A stretch of DNA of 14,854 bases, taken from NCBI GenBank assembly GCA_018715295.1, contig DVLY01000166.1:1-14854 (forward strand), written 5' to 3'. The notes below the pieces were generated by a model. The model saw only the letters and a program-made list of their open reading frames with translations. It made no database searches and was not told the DNA's origin. Every line of letters starts with the position of its first letter. Position 1 is the first letter of the stretch. The stretch is from Candidatus Merdimorpha stercoravium. Lineage in GTDB: Bacteria > Bacteroidota > Bacteroidia > Flavobacteriales > UBA1820. Below are positions 7,492 to 14,230 of this stretch, piece by piece. Position numbers and translations under genes: made by a program.

Positions 7492-7521
7492 CGGCAACAT
7501 CAACCACCAAAGTACGTATAA

Positions 7522-8130
7522 ATGACAGACAATCAGGATACGCGCGCTGCGTTGAAGGAAAGCGCAGGCGTCGATGTGTCGCATTGTTACCAGTGCGGGA
7601 AATGCTCCGCCGGTTGCGTGCAGGCCGAGCGGATGGACTACCCGCCCAGCTACGTGATGCGCCTGTTGCAGACCGGCGATCCGGCCGACTATCGCACGGC
7701 GCTCTCCAGCCGGACGATCTGGCTGTGCCTGAACTGCGAGAACTGTTACCAGCGCTGCCCCATGTCCATCGACATTCCGGCCGTGATGGACGCCCTGCGG
7801 CAGCAGGCCCTGCGCGAAGGCGTGCAGCACCGCGACGCCCGCAAGATCATCGCCTTCCACCGGGCCTTCCTCGCCCAGGTGAAAAACACAGGAAGGCTCT
7901 ACGAAGTCGGCATGGAAGCGCAGTACAAACTCTCCACCGGCGAGGTGTTCCAGGACGTCTCGCTGGTGCCCTCGATGCTCTCCAAAGGCAAACTGGGCCT
8001 GTTCCCCGAAGGAATAAAGGACCGCAAGGCCATGCGGAGGATCTTCGACGCGGCGGCTTCCCGTACCAAGGGATCGGCCGGCCGAACCAGCGGAAACGGT
8101 AAAGAAAAAAAGAAGGAGGACGAACGATGA
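7522..8130 (+). CDS. hdrC: Heterodisulfide reductase subunit C-like protein
   Basis: This 202-residue soluble protein carries two cubane [4Fe-4S] motifs, CYQCGKCSAGC (Cys22, 25, 28, 32) and CLNCENCYQRCP (Cys69, 72, 75, 79), the HdrC pattern. In Hdr complexes HdrC relays electrons between HdrA and the catalytic HdrB. It has no membrane segment, so it is the cytosolic HdrC type, not the HdrE-linked kind. The last 20 residues are a low-complexity charged tail (GKEKKKEDER) whose codons also contain the Shine-Dalgarno of hdrB. It is first in the operon; its TGA overlaps the hdrB start as ATGA. The start at 7522 has no Shine-Dalgarno, normal for Bacteroidota. GlpC/succinate-dehydrogenase iron-sulfur relatives share the motifs, but the neighbouring genes settle the call. 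Confidence 0.92.
   Translation: MTDNQDTRAALKESAGVDVSHCYQCGKCSAGCVQAERMDYPPSYVMRLLQTGDPADYRTALSSRTIWLCLNCENCYQRCPMSIDIPAVMDALRQQALREGVQHRDARKIIAFHRAFLAQVKNTGRLYEVGMEAQYKLSTGEVFQDVSLVPSMLSKGKLGLFPEGIKDRKAMRRIFDAAASRTKGSAGRTSGNGKEKKKEDER
8113..8120 (+). promoter_or_regulatory. Strong Shine-Dalgarno for hdrB inside hdrC
   Basis: AAGGAGGA lies 6 bp ahead of the hdrB ATG at 8127, inside the last codons of hdrC (the Lys-Lys-Glu-Asp tail). A canonical ribosome-binding site is unusual in Bacteroidota and is not seen ahead of hdrC, hdrA, flxD or flxB here. Confidence 0.6.
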
Positions 8131-8969
8131 AGACAGGATTTTACCCCGGATGTTCCCTCAAGGGCTCCTCGCGCGAGTACGCCGAATCGACCCTCGCCCT
8201 GGCCCGCGCGCTCGAAATGCCCCTCCAGGAGATCGACGATTGGAATTGCTGCGGCGCTTCTTCGGCGCACGCGGTGGACAAGGAACTGGCCTTGGCCCTT
8301 CCCGCCCGGGTATTGGCCCTGGCAGCCGAGCAGGGCTTCGACGAAGTGGTGGTGCCCTGCGCGGCGTGCTACAACCGTTTGTCGATGACCCGCCACGAAC
8401 TGGAGCAGCACCCGCCGCTCAAGGAGCGGGTGGAGGACCTGCTGGGCAAGCAGGTAGGCCAGGTGAAGGTCCTCAATGTCCTGCAGTGGATCGAAAAATA
8501 TGCCCCGGGCAAGGTGTCCGAAAAACTCGTCCGTCCTTTGGGCCGGAAAGTGGCCTGCTATTATGGCTGCCTGCTGGTGCGCCCGGCTTCGGTGTTGGGC
8601 TTCGACCGGACGGAAGACCCCCAAACGATGGACCGGATGATGCAGGAGGCCGGCGCGACACCCATCGACTGGGCTTTCAAGACCGAGTGTTGCGGCGGAG
8701 GGATGACCATTCCCGATACTGAAGCCGTAGCGCGTCTTTCGGGCGATGTATTATCCGACGCCGCCGCCCGGGGTGCGGAAGCGGTCATCGTCGCCTGCCC
8801 GATGTGCCATGCCAACCTGGACATGCGCCGCCGGGAGATCAACAAACGTCTGGAGCATCCGGTGGAGATACCGGTGCTGTATATCACGCAGGCTCTCGGG
8901 CTGGCCGTGGGGCTTTCCCCGCAGCAGTTGGGTTTGAGCCGTCATTTTGTCCCCGTAAACATTTTCTAA
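8127..8969 (+). CDS. hdrB: Heterodisulfide reductase subunit B-like protein with two noncubane-cluster (CCG) motifs
   Basis: The 280-residue protein has two complete CCG domains: Cys9, Cys41-Cys42, Cys78 and Cys81 (C-x31-CC-x35-CxxC), then Cys144/Cys148, Cys188-Cys189, Cys224 and Cys227 (C148-x39-CC-x34-CxxC). In methanogen HdrB these motifs bind the two noncubane [4Fe-4S] clusters that reduce the CoM-S-S-CoB disulfide. Here the same chemistry on some disulfide or trisulfide substrate is inferred. Spacings agree with the consensus, so both clusters should form. It starts in a 4-bp ATGA overlap with hdrC behind a strong Shine-Dalgarno, giving translational coupling. No methanogenesis gene is nearby, so the substrate is not CoM-S-S-CoB. 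LldE/GlpC relatives carry CCG motifs too, but the Hdr context decides. Confidence 0.93.
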   Translation: MKTGFYPGCSLKGSSREYAESTLALARALEMPLQEIDDWNCCGASSAHAVDKELALALPARVLALAAEQGFDEVVVPCAACYNRLSMTRHELEQHPPLKERVEDLLGKQVGQVKVLNVLQWIEKYAPGKVSEKLVRPLGRKVACYYGCLLVRPASVLGFDRTEDPQTMDRMMQEAGATPIDWAFKTECCGGGMTIPDTEAVARLSGDVLSDAAARGAEAVIVACPMCHANLDMRRREINKRLEHPVEIPVLYITQALGLAVGLSPQQLGLSRHFVPVNIF

Positions 8970-8982
8970 AGCAAAAGCAAGT

Positions 8983-10983
8983 ATGTCGAAGATAGGAGTT
9001 TTCGTATGCCATTGCGGCGAGAATATCGGCGCGACGGTCGATTGCGAAAAAGTGGCGGCCGAGATCGCCAAGATGGACGGGGTGGAGGTGAGCATGGACT
9101 ACAAGTACATGTGTTCCGATCCCGGGCAGACCCTGATCAAGGACGCCATCCGGCAGAAAGGGCTCGACGGGGTGGTGGTAGCCGCTTGCAGCCCCCGCAT
9201 GCACGAGGCGACTTTCCGCAAGGCCTGCGCCGAGGCGTGCCTGAACCCGTACCTGTGCGAGATCGCCAATATCCGCGAACAGTGCTCCTGGGTGCATGAA
9301 AAAGGCGAAGCCACTACCGAGAAAGCCATCGAACTGGTGCGGATGCAGGTGGAGAAAGTCCGCCGCGACCAGCCCTTGCGCCCCATCGAAGTCCCGATCA
9401 CCAAAAAAGCGCTGGTAATCGGCGGCGGCATCGCCGGGATACAGGCTGCCTTGGACATCGCCAATGCCGGTCATAAAGTCATCCTGGTAGAGCGCGAACC
9501 CTCCATCGGAGGGCACATGTCGCAGTTGTCCGAGACTTTCCCCACGCTGGACTGCTCGCAGTGCATCCTCACCCCTCGCATGGTCGAGGTGGCGCAGCAT
9601 CCCAACATCACCCTTTATACCTATGCCGAAGTAGAAGCGCTGGAAGGCTTCATTGGCAATTTCAAGGCCCGTATCCGCCTGAAGTCCCGCAGCGTCGATC
9701 TGGAGAAGTGCACCGGCTGCGGAGCCTGCACCACCAAATGTCCTACCAAGAAGATACCCAGCGAGTTCAACGCTTCCATGGGACTCCGTACTGCGATCTA
9801 CGTCCCGTTCCCCCAGGCGGTGCCCAACAAGCCGGTGATCGACCGGGAACATTGCGTGTACTACCGCACGGGCAAGTGCAAACTCTGCGAAAAGACCTGC
9901 CCCACCGGCGCGATCGCTTTCGACCAGCCGGACAAGATCCTCACCGAGGAAGTCGGCGCCGTGGTGGTCGCCACCGGATTTGACGTGGCCCCCACGGACG
10001 GGTTCCCCGAATACGGCTACGGGAAGTACAAGGACGTGATCACCGGACTGCAATTCGAGCGTCTGGCCTCGGCTTCCGGTCCCACGATGGGCGAAATCCG
10101 CTGCCCTTCGGACGGAAAAGTCCCGCAGAAGATCGTCTTTGTCGCCTGCGCCGGATCGCGCGATCCGGCCAAAGGCCGTCCGTACTGTTCGAAGATCTGC
10201 TGCATGTACACGGCCAAGCACGCGATGCTCTACCAGCACAAGGTGCACGGCGGAGAGTCCTACGTGTTCTACATGGACATCCGTGCCGCCGGCAAGAACT
10301 ATGACGAATTCGTGCGCCGCGCCATCGAGCAGGATGGGGTCAACTACGTGCGCGGGCGGGTGTCCCGGATCTACGAACGCGACGGCAAACTCATCGTCAA
10401 GGGAGCCGACACCCTGCTGGGAGGCCGCCCGGTGGAGATCGAAGCCGACATGGTGGTGCTGGCCACCGCAGCCGTGGCCAATCCGGGAGCCGAATCCCTG
10501 GCGCAGAAACTGCACATCTCCTACGACCAGTACAACTTTTTCGCCGAGGCGCACCCCAAACTCCGCCCGGTGGAGACCAATACCGCCGGCGTGCTGCTGG
10601 CCGGAGCGTGCCAAAGCCCCAAGGACATCCCCGAGACGGTGGCCGCCGCTTCCGGAGCGGCGGCCAAGGTCGCCGCGCTCTTCTCCCAGGATCGTCTGGT
10701 GCGCGAACCGGTCGTGGCGGTGGTCAACCGCTGCGCCCCGCCGGTCTTTTCCACCTGCGTGGGTTGCGGGTTGTGCGTGCCCATATGCCCGTACCAGGCC
10801 ATCGAGATGGAGCCCATTACGGCCCGAGACGGCAGTGTGATCAAGACCGTGGCGCACATCAATCCGGGACTTTGTCAGGGTTGCGGCACGTGCGTGGCTT
10901 TCTGCCGCAGCAAGAGCATCGACCTCCAGGGCTTTACCAACGAGGAGATGTTTGCCCAGGTGCTTTCCGCCATCAATCAGTAA
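8983..10983 (+). CDS. hdrA: Heterodisulfide reductase subunit A-like flavoprotein (electron-bifurcating)
   Basis: This 666-residue iron-sulfur flavoprotein is the bifurcating core. Residues 1-105 form the HdrA N-terminal domain with cysteines at 9, 11, 44, 69 and 101. The FAD-binding Rossmann motif GGGIAG is at 147-152. The HdrA signature DCSQCILTPRM includes Cys191 and Cys194. CTGCGACTTKCP starts at Cys243, and a second inserted cluster uses Cys291, 299, 302 and 306. The C-terminal ferredoxin domain has CVGCGLCVPICP from Cys592 and CQGCGTCVAFCR from Cys631. In known complexes the FAD receives pairs from the MvhD/FlxD side and sends one electron to ferredoxin, the other to HdrC-HdrB. Length and order match full-length HdrA. 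It begins 13 bp after hdrB without a Shine-Dalgarno. TrxR-like oxidoreductases share the fold, but the added domains make this specific. Confidence 0.95.
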   Translation: MSKIGVFVCHCGENIGATVDCEKVAAEIAKMDGVEVSMDYKYMCSDPGQTLIKDAIRQKGLDGVVVAACSPRMHEATFRKACAEACLNPYLCEIANIREQCSWVHEKGEATTEKAIELVRMQVEKVRRDQPLRPIEVPITKKALVIGGGIAGIQAALDIANAGHKVILVEREPSIGGHMSQLSETFPTLDCSQCILTPRMVEVAQHPNITLYTYAEVEALEGFIGNFKARIRLKSRSVDLEKCTGCGACTTKCPTKKIPSEFNASMGLRTAIYVPFPQAVPNKPVIDREHCVYYRTGKCKLCEKTCPTGAIAFDQPDKILTEEVGAVVVATGFDVAPTDGFPEYGYGKYKDVITGLQFERLASASGPTMGEIRCPSDGKVPQKIVFVACAGSRDPAKGRPYCSKICCMYTAKHAMLYQHKVHGGESYVFYMDIRAAGKNYDEFVRRAIEQDGVNYVRGRVSRIYERDGKLIVKGADTLLGGRPVEIEADMVVLATAAVANPGAESLAQKLHISYDQYNFFAEAHPKLRPVETNTAGVLLAGACQSPKDIPETVAAASGAAAKVAALFSQDRLVREPVVAVVNRCAPPVFSTCVGCGLCVPICPYQAIEMEPITARDGSVIKTVAHINPGLCQGCGTCVAFCRSKSIDLQGFTNEEMFAQVLSAINQ

Positions 10984-10996
10984 GAATACCGACCTT

Positions 10997-11476
10997 ATGG
11001 AAGAAGAAGATAAAAAGACGACGGCCGCCGCGGAGTTCGAACCGAAAATCGTGGCTTTCGTGTGCAACTGGTGCACGTATGCCGGTGCCGATCTGACGGG
11101 CACCAGCCGCATCAAGTACGCCACCAACGTGCGCGTGGTGCGTTTCCCCTGTACGGGGCGCATCGACTTTATGCTCGTGCTCAAGGCTTTTGCCTCGGGT
11201 GCCGACGGGATCATCGTTTCGGGTTGCCACCCCAACGACTGCCATTACACGGCGGGCAACTTCCACGCCCGTCGGCGGTGGATGGTCCTGCGGGGTTTGC
11301 TCGAATACCTCGGGGTGGACCTGCGGCGCATCCGCTTTTCGTGGGTCTCGGCCGGCGAAGGCGCCAAGTGGGCCGAACTGGTCAACGATACCGTCGAGCA
11401 GATACGCGCCCTGGGACCTTACGAGCAGTACCGAAAAGCAGCCGATTACCTGAAAAACGGAGTGTACAATGGATAA
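10997..11476 (+). CDS. flxD: FlxD/MvhD-like [2Fe-2S] electron-transfer subunit
   Basis: The 159-residue product has the MvhD (DUF-type delta subunit) pattern: FVCNWCTYAGAD with Cys23 and Cys26, RFPCTGRID with Cys52, and SGCHPNDCHY with Cys77 and Cys82, the residues that bind the [2Fe-2S] cluster. MvhD sits on HdrA and delivers electrons to its FAD; in the Flx complex FlxD takes them from the FlxABC side. The start at 10997 follows hdrA by 13 bp and gives a short acidic leader (MEEED) before the conserved part. An earlier in-frame ATG at 10952 would lie inside hdrA and add unrelated residues. It overlaps flxC by 8 bp. Confidence 0.92.
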   Translation: MEEEDKKTTAAAEFEPKIVAFVCNWCTYAGADLTGTSRIKYATNVRVVRFPCTGRIDFMLVLKAFASGADGIIVSGCHPNDCHYTAGNFHARRRWMVLRGLLEYLGVDLRRIRFSWVSAGEGAKWAELVNDTVEQIRALGPYEQYRKAADYLKNGVYNG

Positions 11477-12272
11477 GTGGATCGAAAATATCAAGGACCT
11501 CTTCGCCCAGGGCGAAGTAACCCTGGTCATCGGGTACGAAGCGGGAACGGACGGCGATCCCCGGCCTTTCTTCTGCCGCAGCGCGCAGCAGGCCGACCGT
11601 CTGGTATTTCCGGAAGGCTTTGCCCCGAACCTGGCGGTGTACCTGACCAAACAGGAACTGGTCAAGGGCGAGAAAGTAGCGGTTACCGCCACCGTGCCCA
11701 CCCTGCGGAGCATCTGTTACCTGCAGGGTGAAAACCAGCTCGGCAGCCTTTCGCTGGCCGTGTACCACCTGACCCCGGAAGGGGAGTGGCGGCAGTTCGC
11801 CACCCCGGAGCAGATCGCGCAGTACATCGACACCATCCCCCTGTCCCTGTCCGAGAAAGACCGGGCACTGGTGGAAAAACTCGACGCGATGACCCCTGAG
11901 GAGCGTTGGGCGTTCTGGCAGAACGAGTTCTCGCGCTGCATCAAGTGTTACGCCTGCCGGGCCGCTTGCCCGATGTGCTACTGCACGCGTTGCATCGTCG
12001 AGGACAACCGTCCGCAGTGGATCGACCCCTGGCCTTCGCCCCTGTCCAACATGGAGTGGCAGATAAGCCGGGTGATGCACCTGGCCGGACGTTGCGTGGG
12101 CTGCGGATCGTGCGGGGAGGCTTGCCCGGAGCACATCCCCGTCCACTTGCTCAACCGCCGTCTCTCGCAGGACATCCAGGCCGACTTCGGCGTGGTGCCG
12201 GGCGCAGCCCCCAAGCAGGGCGCGGTGTTGAACACCTTCCGGGTGGAGGACAAGGAAAACTTTATCGTTTGA
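11469..12272 (+). CDS. flxC: FlxC-like iron-sulfur protein
   Basis: This 267-residue protein has an N-terminal domain of about 150 residues without cofactor motifs that I recognise, then a ferredoxin-type part. The first cluster motif is CIKCYACRAACPMCYCTRC (Cys157, 160, 163, 167 plus 170, 172, 175); the second is CVGCGSCGEACP (Cys209, 212, 215, 219). The segment TLVIGYEAGTDG and PNLAVYLTKQ resemble the N-terminal domain of 4Fe-4S proteins distantly related to FrhB/FdhB, and EERWAFWQNEFSRCIKCYACR is the usual junction. In the complex it should relay electrons between FlxB/FlxA and FlxD. It begins within the end of flxD and stops 5 bp before flxB. The assignment to FlxC rather than another ferredoxin-like subunit is by motif and position. 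Confidence 0.82.
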   Translation: MDKWIENIKDLFAQGEVTLVIGYEAGTDGDPRPFFCRSAQQADRLVFPEGFAPNLAVYLTKQELVKGEKVAVTATVPTLRSICYLQGENQLGSLSLAVYHLTPEGEWRQFATPEQIAQYIDTIPLSLSEKDRALVEKLDAMTPEERWAFWQNEFSRCIKCYACRAACPMCYCTRCIVEDNRPQWIDPWPSPLSNMEWQISRVMHLAGRCVGCGSCGEACPEHIPVHLLNRRLSQDIQADFGVVPGAAPKQGAVLNTFRVEDKENFIV

Positions 12273-12277
12273 CGACC

Positions 12278-13291
12278 ATGAAGACACTATTTATACGAAA
12301 AGAAAATATCCCCGCGTGGTTCTCCGCCCTGCGTGCCGCCCACGACCGTATCCTGGCTCCGGTGCGCAAAAACGAACGGGTGGTGGAGTTCGCCCCGGTG
12401 GATACCTTGGATCAGGTAGCCACGGACTACGTCCAGACCACCCGCAGCGCCAAGGAAGCGCTGTTTCCCCGCACCGAGGTGCTCTTCTCTTACCGCAAGG
12501 AAGGCCGGGAAGTCGAGGTGGAGGATTTCGACCCTTCGGGCGTACCGAACACCCTGTTGTGGCAGGTGCGTCCCTGCGACGCCGCGGCGGTATTTCCCTT
12601 GGATGCGGTATTCAACTGGGACTATCGGGACAAACTGTACAATACCCGCCGGGAGCGCACCGCGATCGTCGCCGTATCGTGCGCCAAGGCCGACGGAGCC
12701 TGTTTCTGTACGGCGGTAGGCGGGGGGCCGGGCAGCACGGCCGGGAGCGACATCCTGCTCACCTATACCCCCGAAGGAGCCATCGCGGAGGTCTCGACCG
12801 AGAAGGGCGAACGCCTGGTCGCGCTCTCCCAGGCGCTCTTCGAACCCTCCGACGGGAAGGACAAGGAGAAATACCTGGCCGCTCTTCCTGCGGCTTTCGA
12901 CCGTGAACAGCTCCGGGCGCGCCTGGAAGGGATGTTCGATTCCCCGGTATGGAAACAGCAGTCCGAACGCTGCCTGGGTTGCGGAGCCTGCGCGTACGTG
13001 TGCCCCACGTGCTCGTGTTTCGACATTCAGGACCGCTCGGCCGGACAGACGGGCCAGCGCCTGCGCTGCTGGGATTCGTGCGGCTTTGCGCTCTTCACCC
13101 AGCATACCTCCGGGCACAATCCCCGCCCGACGCAGGCCACACGTTGGCGGCAGCGCTTGTTGCACAAGTTTTCGTACATGCCCCAGCGCCTGAAGGCATT
13201 GGGCTGCACCGGCTGCGGACGCTGCTCGCGGGCTTGCCCGGTGGACATGAACCTCAAAGATCACCTTGTTTCAATAGCCGATACAAAATGA
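12278..13291 (+). CDS. flxB: FlxB-like iron-sulfur protein (HydB/AsrA family, 4Fe-4S dicluster)
   Basis: The 337-residue protein resembles the beta subunit of sulfhydrogenase (HydB) and AsrA. The N-terminal two thirds contain the family's VRPCDAAAVFPLD and SCAKADGACFCTAVGGGPG blocks. They are followed by CLGCGACAYVCPTCSC (Cys232, 235, 238, 242, 245, 247), RCWDSCG (Cys264, 268) and CTGCGRCSRACP (Cys310, 313, 316, 320). In HydBG and FlxAB pairs this protein passes electrons from the FAD subunit to its partner. The start at 12278 was chosen because it gives the family N-terminus MKTLFIRKENIPAWF; the open frame upstream to 11906 is a shadow of flxC. Its TGA overlaps the flxA ATG. AsrA is the main alternative, but no asrC or hydrogenase genes follow. 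Confidence 0.88.
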   Translation: MKTLFIRKENIPAWFSALRAAHDRILAPVRKNERVVEFAPVDTLDQVATDYVQTTRSAKEALFPRTEVLFSYRKEGREVEVEDFDPSGVPNTLLWQVRPCDAAAVFPLDAVFNWDYRDKLYNTRRERTAIVAVSCAKADGACFCTAVGGGPGSTAGSDILLTYTPEGAIAEVSTEKGERLVALSQALFEPSDGKDKEKYLAALPAAFDREQLRARLEGMFDSPVWKQQSERCLGCGACAYVCPTCSCFDIQDRSAGQTGQRLRCWDSCGFALFTQHTSGHNPRPTQATRWRQRLLHKFSYMPQRLKALGCTGCGRCSRACPVDMNLKDHLVSIADTK

Positions 13292-14136
13292 GCACCAACG
13301 ACGACAAAAATATTTACCTCCCCTACCGGATGACCATCGAGAAGATCACCCTCGAAGCCCCGGGCGTGCGGACCTTCCGCCTGCGTTTTCAGGACCCGCA
13401 GCAGGGCGAGGCCTTTTCTTTCCGCGCCGGGCAGTTCGGCGAGTATTCCGTCTTCGGCGAAGGCGAATCGACGTTCTGCATCGCTTCCTCGCCCACGCGC
13501 AAAGGATACATCGAGTGCACCTTCCGCCAGGCCGGGCGGGTAACCACCGCGTTGGCGAAAAAGGAACAGGGCGACACCATCGGTTTTCGCGGACCTTTCG
13601 GCAATACCTTCCCGATGGAGCAGTGGGAGGGAAAAAACCTGCTGTTCATCGCCGGAGGGATCGCCCTGCCCCCGATGCGCTGCGTGATCTGGAACGCCCT
13701 GGACGAGCGGGAGAAATACGGCGATGTAACCATCGTTTACGGCGCCAAGACCCCGGCCGACCTGGTGTACAAAGAGGAGTTGAAACAGTGGGAGGAGCGT
13801 CCCGACGTCCGGCTGATCACCACGGTCGATCCGGGCGGGCAGACTCCCGACTGGAAAGGCGAGGTAGGTTTCGTCCCCGACGTGGTGGCCGCCGCCGGCC
13901 TTTCGGCCGAAAATACGGTAGCCGTGGTATGCGGCCCACCGGTGATGATCAAGTTTACGATGCCCAAGCTCCAGGCACTCGGATTTTCCGACCAGGACAT
14001 CTACACCACGCTCGAAAACCGGATGAAATGCGGGGTGGGCAAATGCGGCCGTTGCAACGTAGGGAAAATGTACGTCTGCAAGGACGGACCGGTATTTACC
14101 CAGGCGCAGCTGGCGGAATTGCCGCCGGAATATTGA
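13288..14136 (+). CDS. flxA: FlxA-like NAD(P)H/FAD oxidoreductase subunit (HydG/PyrK/AsrB family)
   Basis: This 282-residue flavoprotein should oxidise NADH (or NADPH) and feed electrons into the complex. FAD-binding beta barrel: RAGQFGEY at 46-53 and STFCIASSP at 61-69, then GPFGN at 102-106. The nucleotide-binding domain opens with IAGGIALPPMR near 121-131, and VAVVCGPPVM is at 211-220. The C-terminus has the PyrK-type [2Fe-2S] site CGVGKCGRCNVGKMYVC with Cys248, 253, 256 and 264. Length and order match HydG and FlxA. It starts in an ATGA overlap with flxB and is the last gene of the operon, followed by a T-rich terminator-like stretch. NADH is inferred from Desulfovibrio; the sequence alone does not tell NADH from NADPH. 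PyrK is excluded by the absence of a neighbouring pyrD. Confidence 0.9.
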   Translation: MSTNDDKNIYLPYRMTIEKITLEAPGVRTFRLRFQDPQQGEAFSFRAGQFGEYSVFGEGESTFCIASSPTRKGYIECTFRQAGRVTTALAKKEQGDTIGFRGPFGNTFPMEQWEGKNLLFIAGGIALPPMRCVIWNALDEREKYGDVTIVYGAKTPADLVYKEELKQWEERPDVRLITTVDPGGQTPDWKGEVGFVPDVVAAAGLSAENTVAVVCGPPVMIKFTMPKLQALGFSDQDIYTTLENRMKCGVGKCGRCNVGKMYVCKDGPVFTQAQLAELPPEY

Positions 14137-14140
14137 GCCC

Positions 14141-14176
14141 GATCCCGATTTTTTTCGGATCCCGTCCCGATTTTTT
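14141..14176 (+). terminator. Possible terminator after flxA
   Basis: Four bases after the flxA stop, GATCCCGA, a T run, and TCGGATC form a short imperfect hairpin (one bulged C), followed by CCCGTCCCGATTTTTTC. The stretch tcccgatttttt occurs twice, 22 bp apart. The T runs support termination, but the stem is short, so confidence is low. Confidence 0.35.
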
Positions 14177-14230
14177 CAATTTCTCTTCAAAATCCTTCCC
14201 GTTCTTTGCCTCGAACCAAAGAGAGAAAGG

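Larger units (their letters stand above)
7522..14136 (+). other. hdrCBA-flxDCBA operon (electron-bifurcating HdrABC-FlxABCD complex)
   Basis: Seven genes on one strand occupy this stretch with gaps of no more than 13 bp and three overlaps (4, 8 and 4 bp). Together they encode every subunit of the HdrABC-FlxABCD complex described in Desulfovibrio vulgaris and seen by genome survey in many anaerobes. The order here is hdrCBA followed by flxDCBA. Subunit assignment rests on cofactor motifs visible in each protein. Confidence 0.85.

Noticed and set aside
7307..7510. 68-residue N-terminal extension of CopA from an ATG at 7510
   Set aside because: The extension has no homology, crosses the presumed promoters and the leader hairpin, and CopA proteins begin just before the HMA domain.
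7522..10983. Methanogen or methane-cycling origin because of HdrABC
   Set aside because: Flanking genes and the promoter motif are Bacteroidota-like, and no methanogenesis genes are present. HdrABC homologues are widespread in anaerobic bacteria.
8884..11235. Minus-strand open frame of nearly 800 codons opposite hdrA
   Set aside because: Same reason: low-complexity antisense translation without motifs, opposite a fully recognisable HdrA.
12278..14136. flxB-flxA read as anaerobic sulfite reductase AsrAB or sulfhydrogenase HydBG
   Set aside because: The folds are related, but no AsrC (siroheme subunit) and no NiFe hydrogenase subunits follow; the overlapping flxD, flxC and hdr genes point to the Flx complex.
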